This document shows, in pieces, positions 42,558 through 51,755 of a stretch of 56,165 nt of DNA (position 1 is the first letter of the stretch; the number at the start of each line of letters is the position of its first letter). A model generated the notes under the pieces. That model saw nothing but the letters and a program-made list of their open reading frames with translations. It was not told the DNA's origin and searched no databases. Position numbers and translations under genes: made by a program. The DNA lies in assembly GCA_023664085.1 (NCBI GenBank), contig JAMPGE010000009.1, forward strand, positions 1 through 56,165, read 5' to 3'. The stretch is from Muribaculum sp. (GTDB taxonomy: Bacteria; Bacteroidota; Bacteroidia; Bacteroidales; Muribaculaceae).

Positions 42558-44357
42558 ATGGCATATACAGAAACTCATAACCGATGGACCGACCTATGGA
42601 TGAAAATAGTCCGATGGCGAGAAAAGCACTTCAAAGAGAAGTCGTTTCTGATTTTTCTTGCTTTGGTGGTAGGAGTGATATGCGGTCTGGCTGCCCAACT
42701 TCTTAAATTCCTTATCCATAGCATCCAACACATACTCACTTCTCATCTAAGCGAGACCCAGGCAAACTGGATGTATCTCGTATATCCCGTGATTGGCATT
42801 CTCCTTACGTATCTTTTTGTGAAATACGTAGTAAAAGACAATATTTCCCATGGTGTGACCCGTGTGCTCTTCGCTATAAGCCAACGCAAGTCTCGGCTTA
42901 AAAAGAAAAACATGTGGGCATCCCTTATAGCATCATCTGTGACCATAGGCTTCGGAGGATCCGTTGGTGCCGAAGGTCCTATTGTATTCACCGGAGCCGC
43001 AATAGGCAGCAATATTGGGCAGGCTTTTCGTCTGTCTCCCAGAATTCTGATGATCCTCGTGGGCTGCGGAGCGGCGGCCGGTATCGCCGGGATATTCCGT
43101 GCCCCGATAGCAGGAATGCTTTTCACTCTTGAGGTACTCATGCTCGACCTCACCGGTGCCACCGTGATGCCTCTTCTTGTGGCATCTATTTCCGGTGCCA
43201 CTGTAGCCTATGTGATGGAAGGATACAGCGCGGAGTTTTTCTTTGCACAAAGCGAACCTTTCCTTACTCGAAAAATTCCGTACGCTATTCTTCTCGGTGT
43301 TTTTTGCGGCTTTATATCGCTATACTTCACCAGAATGATGTTTCTGATGGAAGGTATGTTTCGCAAGATTACCAAAGCCTGGCTCAAGATTCTTATCGGC
43401 GGCGCGCTGCTTGCACTGCTGGTTGTGGTGCTCCCCCCTCTTTACGGAGAAGGCTATGGAGCCATAAACACTCTATTGCTCGGTGACACCTCAAGTATAT
43501 TGGACGGAACTTTTTTCTATGTGGACCGACATTCCACTTGGTTTATCGTAGGTTTTATCGCCGCTATCGTGCTTGCCAAAGTCTTTGCAACAAGTGCCAC
43601 CAACGGGGCAGGAGGTGTAGGTGGCACATTTGCCCCTTCTCTATTCGTAGGTGCAATGGCGGGATTCCTTTTCGCTTTCGTGCTCAACAACCTTGACCTC
43701 GGTATCGACATATCAAATAAGAATTTTGCTCTGATGGGAATGGCAGGCGTGATGGCAGGCGTGATGCATGCTCCTTTGATGGCCATATTCCTTACAGCAG
43801 AAATGACAGGTGGCTACGACCTTTTCCTGCCGCTTTTGATCGTGAGCTGTCTAAGCTACATGACCATACGCTTTTTTGAACCCTACAGCATCTACACGAT
43901 GCGTCTCGCTAAAAAAGGTGAACTCCTTACTCATGAAAAAGACAAGGCTGTTCTCACTCTTTTGAAAATTGACAACGTGATCGAGAGGGATTTCAAAGAG
44001 GTTCACCCCGAGATGAATCTTAAGCAGGTGGTGGATATTATTTCCTGCTCGAACCGAAATCTTTTCCCCGTCACAGATTCGGACTCTCAACTTGTAGGCA
44101 TTGTTCTTCTCGACGACATTCGCAACATCATGTTCAGACCGGACCTTTACAAGAAAATGCACGTCACAAGATTTATGTCAATGCCCCCTGCCAAAATTGA
44201 TATTCACGACTCTATGGATACCGTGATGCACAAATTTGATTCAACCAATGCGTGGAATCTCCCTGTCGTAGACAATGGGCGATACGTCGGCTTTGTATCC
44301 AAATCCAAAATATTCAATTCCTATCGCAGAGTGCTTCGTCATTATTGCGATGATTAG
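42558..44357 (+). CDS. ClC-type chloride channel/antiporter with CBS domains
   Basis: The 599-residue inner-membrane protein starts at ATG 42558, which has AAAGGA upstream; a GTG at 42522 would add 12 residues. The ClC core (about 25-440) has GSVGAEGPIVFTGAAIGS with the gating glutamate, and the anion-binding GVGGTFAPSLFVGA. From about 465 two CBS domains follow (LFPVTDSDSQLVGIVLLDD and NLPVVDNGRYVGFVSKS). They probably bind nucleotides and regulate the pore. Co-directional with the preceding transferase gene and fmt. Confidence 0.95.
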   Translation: MAYTETHNRWTDLWMKIVRWREKHFKEKSFLIFLALVVGVICGLAAQLLKFLIHSIQHILTSHLSETQANWMYLVYPVIGILLTYLFVKYVVKDNISHGVTRVLFAISQRKSRLKKKNMWASLIASSVTIGFGGSVGAEGPIVFTGAAIGSNIGQAFRLSPRILMILVGCGAAAGIAGIFRAPIAGMLFTLEVLMLDLTGATVMPLLVASISGATVAYVMEGYSAEFFFAQSEPFLTRKIPYAILLGVFCGFISLYFTRMMFLMEGMFRKITKAWLKILIGGALLALLVVVLPPLYGEGYGAINTLLLGDTSSILDGTFFYVDRHSTWFIVGFIAAIVLAKVFATSATNGAGGVGGTFAPSLFVGAMAGFLFAFVLNNLDLGIDISNKNFALMGMAGVMAGVMHAPLMAIFLTAEMTGGYDLFLPLLIVSCLSYMTIRFFEPYSIYTMRLAKKGELLTHEKDKAVLTLLKIDNVIERDFKEVHPEMNLKQVVDIISCSNRNLFPVTDSDSQLVGIVLLDDIRNIMFRPDLYKKMHVTRFMSMPPAKIDIHDSMDTVMHKFDSTNAWNLPVVDNGRYVGFVSKSKIFNSYRRVLRHYCDD

Positions 44358-44416
44358 TAGGAAATGTGTTTGCAGCAGAGTCAAAACATATAACCAAAAT
44401 CCCTTTAAGTGTTGAT

Positions 44417-45349
44417 ATGAAGATAGTATTTTTCGGCACTCCCGAGTTTGCAGTGGAAAGTCTTGACAGACTTTTAAAAGACGGTCATGATATAGCGGCT
44501 GTAGTGACTATGCCCGACAAGATCGCCGGACGTGGTCATAAGCTTATCCAGAGCGATGTAAAAAAATACGCAGTATCGCATAAAATCCCTGTGCTTCAGC
44601 CCGAAAAACTAAAATCCCCTGATTTTTTGGACCAATTGCGGACCATAGACGCCGATCTGTTTGTAGTGATAGCCTTCCGTATGCTCCCGCGTGAGGTTTG
44701 GTCCATGCCCCCCATGGGCACTTTCAACATTCATGCCGCACTTCTGCCGAAATATCGTGGTGCCGCTCCTATCAACCATGCCGTAATCAACGGTGAAACC
44801 ATTACCGGAGTGACTTCTTTCTTCATCAACGAGGAAATCGATACTGGAGAAATCATTGCGCAAAAAAGCATTGAGATTCTCAATGACGACGATGCCGGAA
44901 GCGTACACGATAAACTGATGCATCTCGGGGCCGAAATGACGGTACATACCGTGGACCAACTTGAAAAAGGCAACGTACGAACCATACCCCAGCCTGACGG
45001 AGAATTCATCCCTGCTCCAAAAATTTTCAAACAAGACTGTCGCATCGATTGGAACGCGCCTGCAATAAATGTCCATAACTTAGTGAGGGGTCTTTCTCCC
45101 TATCCGGCAGCATGGTCTACAATTGTTGATGACAACGGCAAATCCTTTGATGTGAAAATATTCAAGACTGCTCCTGCTGATCTTGACATAAGATCTTTTA
45201 ACCCGGGAGATGTATACGTGAACGGTCGCAGATTGTATGCGGCCTGCGGCGATGGATGGATCGAGATACTGTCTTTGATGCCCGCCGGAAAGAAAAGAAT
45301 GGATGCTTCGGCATTTCTTCTCGGTTACAATCCCAAACAATTCAAGTGA
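44417..45349 (+). CDS. fmt: methionyl-tRNA formyltransferase
   Basis: Formylates initiator Met-tRNA using 10-formyl-tetrahydrofolate. The 310-residue length from ATG 44417 is normal. Motifs are VFFGTPEFAVESLD, the catalytic FNIHAALLPKYRGAAPINHAV (Asn and His) and VTSFFINEEIDTGEI with the Asp; the C-terminal tRNA-binding domain follows from about 205. An upstream Met at 44366 adds a non-homologous 17 residues and is rejected. menD follows after 2 bases. Confidence 0.96.
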   Translation: MKIVFFGTPEFAVESLDRLLKDGHDIAAVVTMPDKIAGRGHKLIQSDVKKYAVSHKIPVLQPEKLKSPDFLDQLRTIDADLFVVIAFRMLPREVWSMPPMGTFNIHAALLPKYRGAAPINHAVINGETITGVTSFFINEEIDTGEIIAQKSIEILNDDDAGSVHDKLMHLGAEMTVHTVDQLEKGNVRTIPQPDGEFIPAPKIFKQDCRIDWNAPAINVHNLVRGLSPYPAAWSTIVDDNGKSFDVKIFKTAPADLDIRSFNPGDVYVNGRRLYAACGDGWIEILSLMPAGKKRMDASAFLLGYNPKQFK

Positions 45350-45351
45350 AT

Positions 45352-47097
45352 ATGGGTATCCCAACCATCACGGAAGAACCGCGCTACATCCTTGACTCAG
45401 CCAAAGAGACGGTAGGAATCCTTCTTGACACTCTTATGGCTCACGGCATGAGAGAAGTGGTGTGCAGTCCCGGCAGCAGAAACACTCCCCTGCTGATTGC
45501 AGCCAGTGTTCGCAGCAAGTTAAGGACCACGGTTATAGTGGATGAGCGGACCGCGGCTTTTGTAGCTCTCGGAAAGGCTATCGTAAGCAAACTTCCGGTA
45601 GGCCTTATTTGCACATCCGGCTCCGCCATCTTGAATTATGCACCTGCCCTTGCGGAAGCTTTCTACCAAAACATTCCCCTTATAGCGATTACTGCCGATC
45701 GTCCTCTGGAATGGATTGATCAGGATGATTCCCAAACAATTCATCAGTTTGAAGCATTTCGCAATTTCACACGAGGAAATTATGATATTATATCGGGACG
45801 TTGCGACAATGATTATCTCTGGTATGTCAACCGGATTGCAAATGAAGGTATGGGACGCGCCCTCGGACACCAACCCGGTCCCGTTCACTTCAATATCAGA
45901 CTTGACAATCCGCTAAACCTTTCCGTGCCATATCATGAAAGAAGCATAAGGAAAGTCACTGCCATCTCCGCCCAAAACCTGTTGGCAAAAGATATCTCTA
46001 ATCTGGCTGCCACGGCTATCGGTAAGAAAATCCTGATAGTAGCGGGATTCAATCAACCTGACTTTCGACTCGACAAGGCCATCAAAAAAATGCTGGCATT
46101 ACCCAATGTGACGATAATGGCTGAGTCCGTCTCAAATCTTCATGTAGGAAAAGAATTCAATATGGTGGATTCTCTTTTAAGTCATATGGATGATGACGCA
46201 AAAAGGGATATGTGTCCGGATATTCTCATCACCATGGGAGGCTCGATCGTGTCGCGCAAACTTAAAGAATGGCTTAGGACCTTCTCCCCTTCCATGCATT
46301 GGTCGCTTTCTCAAAACGAGGTGCTCGCCGATTGTTATAAATGCGTCACAGATAAAATTGAATGCCCTCCTCAAATCTTCCTCTCTTCAATTGCGGCCGC
46401 AATCTCCAAAATGAAGGAAAACACCGACACCGTGCCTCAATATGCAGCTGCGTTTACAAATCTTCGCAAAATAGCCGCCGCAAGCAACTCATCCTTTCTG
46501 CAAAATGCACCTTGGAGCGATCTTAAGGCTTTCGATATAACTCTCAACAATATTCCGGAGAAGGCAAATCTTTTTCTCTCAAACGGCACCTCCATTCGTT
46601 ATGCCCAAATTCTCAACGGCAATACTCCCCACGCCAGTTTCTGCAATCGTGGAGTCTCGGGTATCGACGGGTGCACGTCAACAGCCGTTGGTGCCTCCAC
46701 TGTATATAGCGGTCTGACTGTTCTTATCACCGGAGACATGTCGTTTTCATACGACATCGGTGCTTTGGGATGCCGACTCGCAGATGAGAGAATGAGAATA
46801 ATCGTTGTCAACAATGGCGGCGGAGGTATTTTTAGATTCATACCGTCTACAAAGGATATTCCGCAGTTGGAAGAATTCTTCTGCGCCGACTCTGCCCCTC
46901 CGGTGAAAGGATTGGCCGCGGCCTACGGCTGGGAGTATCTCTACGCAGAGAACGAAACTCAACTCAAAGAGGCTCTGTCCGCTTTCTTTCGAAATGACAA
47001 AGATCGTGCTGCCCTGTTGGAAATCAAGACACCTCCGACTCTTAGCGCGAAAATACTAACTTCATACCTGAACCCCAAAAACCGATATATACAATGA
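45352..47097 (+). CDS. menD: 2-succinyl-5-enolpyruvyl-6-hydroxy-3-cyclohexene-1-carboxylate synthase
   Basis: A thiamine-diphosphate enzyme that adds succinic semialdehyde, from 2-oxoglutarate, to isochorismate in menaquinone synthesis. The 581 residues from ATG 45352 match the family. Features are [16 protein letters not shown] at the start, [20 protein letters not shown], and the C-terminal thiamine-binding [12 protein letters not shown]...[11 protein letters not shown] longer frame starting at 45256 overlaps fmt and is not used. It overlaps menB by ATGA. Confidence 0.96.
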   Translation: MGIPTITEEPRYILDSAKETVGILLDTLMAHGMREVVCSPGSRNTPLLIAASVRSKLRTTVIVDERTAAFVALGKAIVSKLPVGLICTSGSAILNYAPALAEAFYQNIPLIAITADRPLEWIDQDDSQTIHQFEAFRNFTRGNYDIISGRCDNDYLWYVNRIANEGMGRALGHQPGPVHFNIRLDNPLNLSVPYHERSIRKVTAISAQNLLAKDISNLAATAIGKKILIVAGFNQPDFRLDKAIKKMLALPNVTIMAESVSNLHVGKEFNMVDSLLSHMDDDAKRDMCPDILITMGGSIVSRKLKEWLRTFSPSMHWSLSQNEVLADCYKCVTDKIECPPQIFLSSIAAAISKMKENTDTVPQYAAAFTNLRKIAAASNSSFLQNAPWSDLKAFDITLNNIPEKANLFLSNGTSIRYAQILNGNTPHASFCNRGVSGIDGCTSTAVGASTVYSGLTVLITGDMSFSYDIGALGCRLADERMRIIVVNNGGGGIFRFIPSTKDIPQLEEFFCADSAPPVKGLAAAYGWEYLYAENETQLKEALSAFFRNDKDRAALLEIKTPPTLSAKILTSYLNPKNRYIQ

Positions 47098-47915
47098 CAA
47101 AATTCGATTGGAAAACTATTAAAGAATATGAAGATATCCTTTTCGAAAAATTCGAAGGTATAGCCAAAATCACCATCAACCGTCCGGAAGTATACAATGC
47201 GTTCCGTCCACAGACGAATCAGGAGATGCTGGACGCAATGCGCATTTGCCGCGAACGACAAGACATTGGAGTGATCGTGCTTACTGGTGCCGGAGACAAA
47301 GCTTTCTGTTCCGGCGGTGACCAGAATTATAAAGGCCGTGGCGGCTACATTGATTCCGACGGCACTCCCCGCTTGAACGTGCTCGAGCTCCATCATGCCA
47401 TAAGGTCTATCCCCAAACCCGTAATAGCGATGGTAAACGGCTACAGCATAGGAGGTGGCAACGTACTGCAAGTGGTCTGCGACCTTTCCATCGCTTCGGA
47501 AAACGCACGTTTCGGACAGACGGGTCCAAAAGTGGGAAGCTTCGATGCCGGGTTCGGATCTTCATATCTTGCTCGTTGCGTAGGTCAGAAAAAGGCACGC
47601 GAGATATGGTTTCTTTGCCGTCAATACACCGCCAAAGAGGCCCTGGAAATGGGTATGGTCAATACTGTGGTGCCTCTCGAAAGATTGGAAGAAGAGACCG
47701 TGGAATGGTGTAGAACGATCCTTAAACGTTCTCCAATGGCTATCCGCATGATTAAGAGAGCTCTTAACGCCGAACTTGATGGACAGGCCGGTCTTATGGA
47801 ATTTGCCGGCGATGCCACTCTGATGTATTATATCATGGACGAAGCCCAGGAAGGTAAAAACGCTTTCCTCGAAAAAAGAGATCCCAACTTCGAACAATTC
47901 CCTAAATTCCCCTAA
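47094..47915 (+). CDS. menB: 1,4-dihydroxy-2-naphthoyl-CoA synthase
   Basis: A crotonase-fold enzyme that closes the second ring of the menaquinone head group. Its 273 residues are normal. The features are [35 protein letters not shown] forming the oxyanion hole, and [21 protein letters not shown], typical of MenB rather than general enoyl-CoA hydratases. It overlaps menD by 4 bases, and menC starts 3 bases after its stop. Confidence 0.97.
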   Translation: MTKFDWKTIKEYEDILFEKFEGIAKITINRPEVYNAFRPQTNQEMLDAMRICRERQDIGVIVLTGAGDKAFCSGGDQNYKGRGGYIDSDGTPRLNVLELHHAIRSIPKPVIAMVNGYSIGGGNVLQVVCDLSIASENARFGQTGPKVGSFDAGFGSSYLARCVGQKKAREIWFLCRQYTAKEALEMGMVNTVVPLERLEEETVEWCRTILKRSPMAIRMIKRALNAELDGQAGLMEFAGDATLMYYIMDEAQEGKNAFLEKRDPNFEQFPKFP

Positions 47916-47918
47916 TCA

Positions 47919-48977
47919 ATGCGATTGGCTTATGCTCCGGTGATGCTCAAATTCAAAGAGCCTGCAGGCACTTCCCGCGGTGTACTCACCGAAAAACCCA
48001 CTTATCTCATAAAGCTATGGGACGAAAGCGCCCCCGAGGTATTCGGCCTTGGGGAAGCTTCAGTCTTCCCCGGACTTTCGCCTGAAGCAGACGGGCGTTA
48101 CGAATATAAAATTGTAGAACTTCTGGCTAACGTGGCTATTGGACGTTCCACAGACCTTAGCCGCTATCCATCTTTGCTTCTTGGATTCGAGCAGGCCATA
48201 CGTGACTTCTCTTCAGGCGGCCGTGGTCTATATTTTGAGTCTCCTTTCGTACACGGCCGGAAATCCATTACTATAAATGGCCTTGTATGGATGGGCGCTA
48301 TCGACACTATGCTTCAACGCGCCTCCCGTAAGATTGAAAATGGTTTCAGTTGCCTGAAGTTCAAAATCGGAGCCCTCCACTGGAAAGACGAATATGATAT
48401 GCTGCGTATCATACGCGATTCTTACCCGGCCTCGCGGCTTACGATACGGGTCGACGCCAACGGAGGTTTCAATTCTGATAATGTAATGAACGTGCTCGAT
48501 GCTCTCGCCAAACTTGATATTCATTCCATCGAGCAACCTGTCAAGGCTGGCAATCGCACTCTCATGCATCGACTTTGCAAAGAATCGCCCGTACCAATCG
48601 CCCTCGATGAAGAACTTATAGGAGTTTACACCGATGAAGAACGAGCTGCTCTTCTTGATGAGATCAGTCCGCGGTATATTATTCTAAAACCCACATTGTG
48701 CGGTGGTTTTTCAGGATCCGACAGCTGGATACATCTTGCCGACCAACGATCTATCGGTTGGTGGATTACTTCCGCCCTCGAATCAAATGTCGGTCTTAAT
48801 GCGATTGCACAGTATGCTGCTTCAAAAAATGTAGAAATGCCTCAAGGTCTCGGCACCGGGGCTCTCTATGAGCACAACTTCATTTCACCACTACGGCTGG
48901 ATGGCGAACATCTATCTTTTGATTCAAATATGGTGCCGGACCGCAAACAGTATCAAAATCTCGATTGGAGGGAATAA
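47919..48977 (+). CDS. menC: o-succinylbenzoate synthase
   Basis: An enolase-superfamily dehydratase making o-succinylbenzoate. The 352 residues hold a capping domain and a barrel with the KFKIG lysine motif (about 147), metal ligands in RVDANGG, IEQPV and ALDEEL, and the second lysine in ILKPTLCGG. Its stop overlaps the menE start by one base (TAATG). Confidence 0.93.
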   Translation: MRLAYAPVMLKFKEPAGTSRGVLTEKPTYLIKLWDESAPEVFGLGEASVFPGLSPEADGRYEYKIVELLANVAIGRSTDLSRYPSLLLGFEQAIRDFSSGGRGLYFESPFVHGRKSITINGLVWMGAIDTMLQRASRKIENGFSCLKFKIGALHWKDEYDMLRIIRDSYPASRLTIRVDANGGFNSDNVMNVLDALAKLDIHSIEQPVKAGNRTLMHRLCKESPVPIALDEELIGVYTDEERAALLDEISPRYIILKPTLCGGFSGSDSWIHLADQRSIGWWITSALESNVGLNAIAQYAASKNVEMPQGLGTGALYEHNFISPLRLDGEHLSFDSNMVPDRKQYQNLDWRE

Positions 48978-49984
48978 TGACAGGAAAAGATTTTCTTACC
49001 CAACTCCTTAATCCGAATCTCAATGCTATAAAAGTCAATACATCCGGGTCGACAGGCACTCCCAAGGAAATACCTTTACCCAAAAGTATGCTTGAACTGA
49101 GTGCTAAGCGCACAAACAGCTTTTTCAGCATCAATACGCACAGCCGTATTCACAGCGGTATAAGTTTTGACTTTATCGGAGGGAAGATGACTGCAGTGAG
49201 AGCACTTCAGGCAGGATGTACACTCACAGCGGAAGAACCCTCCAACAGGCTTACTCTTAAAGGCGATATTATAATCCCCGGTCATTCCTCCTCTGACTTA
49301 CCCTTGGAGAAAGACATACGGTTACTCTCCGTGGTGCCTTCCCAGATGCCCTTTCTTATTGAAAACAAATCCACATTACCCGCCGTACTCAACTATCTTA
49401 TCGGAGGTAGTGCCATTCCGTTTGAAATTCGCAAATTGATCGCGGAATCGGGAGTAACGGCATGGGAATCCTACGGTATGACTGAAACAGCATCGCATAT
49501 AGCGGTACGTAGAGTAGGTATTAATGATGACAACCCCTTCCGACTATTTGACGGGATATCTATTGAAGCCGACTCGCGAGGTTGTATGGTCATTACGATG
49601 CCAGAATCCGCTACTCGACAAATCACTGTTTCAACAAATGATCTGGTAAAAATAGAAAACGCACGTGAGTTCAGAATATTGGGCAGGATAGACAACGTAA
49701 TAATCAGCGGAGGAAAAAAATTTCATTCGCAGATCATTGAATTATTCTTAAGTAAATTTCTATCATTCCCTTTTTACTTCACTGCTATGCCCGACCCCAA
49801 ATGGGGAAGTGTAATAGTCATGGTATGCAAAACAGAAAAAAAGAATGAGTCGCAAATTAAAGACATCTTGGCAAAGCATCTTGAAAAATGGCAGATTCCG
49901 AAACAAATAATCTTTATTAAAAAGTTTGAATACACCCAAAATGGCAAACTCATCAGGAAGCTGGGAACAGACATAGTTTCATAA
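48977..49984 (+). CDS. menE: o-succinylbenzoate-CoA ligase (short MenE)
   Basis: An adenylating enzyme activating o-succinylbenzoate with CoA. The 335 residues are shorter than the 450-500 of proteobacterial MenE. The P-loop NTSGSTGTPKEI is near residue 20, the adenylate motif SYGMTETASHIA near 165, and the hinge and C-terminal lid ILGRIDNVIISGGKKFHSQ followed by NGKLIRKL near the end. The region normally before the P-loop is almost missing, which seems usual for Bacteroidota MenE. The start is set by the one-base overlap with menC; a TTG at 48965 is less likely. It ends the run that began at tsaC. Confidence 0.88.
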   Translation: MTGKDFLTQLLNPNLNAIKVNTSGSTGTPKEIPLPKSMLELSAKRTNSFFSINTHSRIHSGISFDFIGGKMTAVRALQAGCTLTAEEPSNRLTLKGDIIIPGHSSSDLPLEKDIRLLSVVPSQMPFLIENKSTLPAVLNYLIGGSAIPFEIRKLIAESGVTAWESYGMTETASHIAVRRVGINDDNPFRLFDGISIEADSRGCMVITMPESATRQITVSTNDLVKIENAREFRILGRIDNVIISGGKKFHSQIIELFLSKFLSFPFYFTAMPDPKWGSVIVMVCKTEKKNESQIKDILAKHLEKWQIPKQIIFIKKFEYTQNGKLIRKLGTDIVS

Positions 49985-50013
49985 AATGAAGGTAAAATAA
50001 TTGCAAATGTGGT

Positions 50014-50044
50014 TTGGAAGATTGAAAAATATGTTTTAAATTTG
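50014..50044 (+). promoter_or_regulatory. promoter of the Crp/Fnr gene
   Basis: TTG at 50014-50016, a 20-base spacer and TAAATTTG at 50037-50044. Start near 50050, a leader of about 66 bases. The -7 box straddles the left arm and loop of the palindrome at 50025-50063. Confidence 0.78.
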
Positions 50045-50063
50045 TGTTTAAAAACATATTTTT
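50025..50063. promoter_or_regulatory. large palindrome over the Crp/Fnr promoter
   Basis: AAAAATATGTTTTAAA (50025-50040) mirrors TTTAAAAACATATTTTT (50047-50063) with one extra A, around TTTGTG. It covers the spacer, the -7 box and the start site, so a protein bound here would repress. Autoregulation by the Crp/Fnr product is the simplest guess. It could also help terminate transcription coming from menE. Confidence 0.55.
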
Positions 50064-50116
50064 CCTTCTGATAGGTAATTTCTCCCTGCTATGGAGTGTG
50101 TTTATGTTTCTACGGT

Positions 50117-50818
50117 ATGATTAAGAAAAGTACTCTTGACCAAATAATTAGCCAGGATTTATCGGATCTTTGGAGCGTGCTTCTACCCGAAGAAAAGAGG
50201 ATTGTGACTGATCATTTCACTATTCGGCACTACAAGAAAAACCAAATTATTTATGCCGAAACCGAAGATCCGGAAATGATGTGGTGTCTTCTTAAAGGCA
50301 AGGTGAAAATGTATAAGAGTGGGATTGGCGATCGCGTGCAGATTCTTAGACTGTACAGACCTGTTCAATATTTCGGTTATCGTGCATATTTCGCAAGGGA
50401 GCCTTATGTATCCTCCGCCATGGCTATCGAACCGTCCACTCTTGGCAGCATCCCGATGAACATTGTAGAGCAGCTAATTCATAACAACAATGAATTGGCA
50501 ATGTTTTTTATTCACGAGCTTTCAAGAAATCTCGGTGGATCCGATACCAAAATAGTCAATCTTACTCAAAAACACATTCGCGGCCGCCTCGCGGAATCTC
50601 TCCTTCTATTGGCCGACAATTATGGCCTTGAAGATGATGAAGCCACTCTGAAAATATACATGAGCCGCGAGGATCTGGCGAGTCTTTCAAATATGACCAC
50701 TGCCAACGCTATCCGCACGCTCACTACTTTTGCCACAGAACGTCTAATCACTGTGGATGGAAGAAGAATAAAGATCCTTGACGCTCCTCAACTTCGAAAA
50801 ATATCCAAATTTGGTTAA
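50117..50818 (+). CDS. Crp/Fnr-family transcriptional regulator
   Basis: The 233-residue protein from ATG 50117 has an N-terminal cyclic-nucleotide-binding-like beta barrel (about 20-130), a dimer helix, and a C-terminal winged helix with SREDLASLSNMTTANAIRTLTTF near residue 178 as the recognition motif. There is no N-terminal cysteine cluster of the Fnr type, and the cAMP-binding phosphate cassette is not obvious, so the ligand is unknown. A longer frame from 50096 adds MCLCFYG and is less likely. It stands alone under a promoter with its own palindrome and ends at a strong terminator. Confidence 0.92.
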   Translation: MIKKSTLDQIISQDLSDLWSVLLPEEKRIVTDHFTIRHYKKNQIIYAETEDPEMMWCLLKGKVKMYKSGIGDRVQILRLYRPVQYFGYRAYFAREPYVSSAMAIEPSTLGSIPMNIVEQLIHNNNELAMFFIHELSRNLGGSDTKIVNLTQKHIRGRLAESLLLLADNYGLEDDEATLKIYMSREDLASLSNMTTANAIRTLTTFATERLITVDGRRIKILDAPQLRKISKFG

Positions 50819-50897
50819 GAGCACTTATCATCAGACGTTTATAAGATAATTTTCTACAGATCCAGTAGTAAATTCCAAAGTCCAATTCATAATATAA

Positions 50898-50937
50898 TTT
50901 ACCGCATAATGCTCACAAAGAAGCATTATGCGGTAAA
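50898..50937. terminator. bidirectional terminator between the Crp/Fnr gene and lpxA
   Basis: TTTACCGCATAATGCT (50898-50913) pairs perfectly over 16 bp with AGCATTATGCGGTAAA (50922-50937) around an 8-base loop, followed by ATTTTATTA. It serves both converging genes. Confidence 0.9.
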
Positions 50938-50969
50938 ATTTTATTAGATGGTCGGGGCGTGAAGCGAGA

Positions 50970-51755
50970 TCAAAGTACGCTTCGAATCACGCCTCTGTTG
51001 GAATTGGTTACAAAATCTACTATTTCGTCCCTAATTTCTGACTTCGGACATTTCTCCAATATAAGCTTTACTGCGTTGGTCACATTCAAATCCGACATGT
51101 AAAGTATGCGATAGATCTCGGTGATCTCACGTATAGCTTCGGCAGAAAAACCATTGCGGTGAAGTCCTACACTGTTAAGCCCGATAAAGCTGATCGGTTC
51201 ACGCGCTGCCTTCACATATGGCGGGATATCTTTATTTACAAGTGCTCCCCCTTGAAGCATTATATACTTTCCGAGATGGCAGAATTGATGCACAAGGCTA
51301 CCCCCGCCTATCACGGCTCCGTCATCCACTACAACTTCACCGGCAAGTTGTGTGGCGTTGGAGATAATTACCTTATTGCCTATACGGCAATCGTGAGCAA
51401 TGTGGGAATAAGCCATAATCAGGCAATTCTCTCCGACCACTGTTTTACCTTTCGCAGCAGTGCCTCGGTTTACAGTGACACATTCCCTAAGAGTGGTGCC
51501 GTTTCCAACATAGGCAAACGTATATTCACCGTGAAATTTAAGATCCTGGGGGATTCCCGCTACCACGGCTCCCGGAAATATCTTTACGCCTTCCCCTATC
51601 CTTGCTCCGGGAAAAATCGTAACGTTGCCATATATTTCGCAATTGTCGCCAATCTCTACATCTTCATATATGTTGGTGTAGTTACCTATTTTTACGTTAT
51701 TTCCGATCTTGGCATCCGGATGCACTGTGTATGTACTATGAAGTATGTCCATCAT
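50970..51755 (-). CDS. lpxA: UDP-N-acetylglucosamine acyltransferase
   Basis: The first step of lipid A synthesis, moving a 3-hydroxyacyl chain from ACP to UDP-GlcNAc. The 261-residue left-handed beta helix has repeating hexapeptides such as IGNNVKIGNYTNIYEDVEIG. It carries the catalytic histidine region LIMAYSHIAHDC near residue 120, and the C-terminal helical domain starts FIGLNSVGLHRNGF. Its first ATG overlaps the lpxC-fabZ stop as ATGA, with a second ATG right after; either may be used. It ends the lpxD, lpxC-fabZ, lpxA run. Confidence 0.96.
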   Translation of the reverse strand: MMDILHSTYTVHPDAKIGNNVKIGNYTNIYEDVEIGDNCEIYGNVTIFPGARIGEGVKIFPGAVVAGIPQDLKFHGEYTFAYVGNGTTLRECVTVNRGTAAKGKTVVGENCLIMAYSHIAHDCRIGNKVIISNATQLAGEVVVDDGAVIGGGSLVHQFCHLGKYIMLQGGALVNKDIPPYVKAAREPISFIGLNSVGLHRNGFSAEAIREITEIYRILYMSDLNVTNAVKLILEKCPKSEIRDEIVDFVTNSNRGVIRSVL

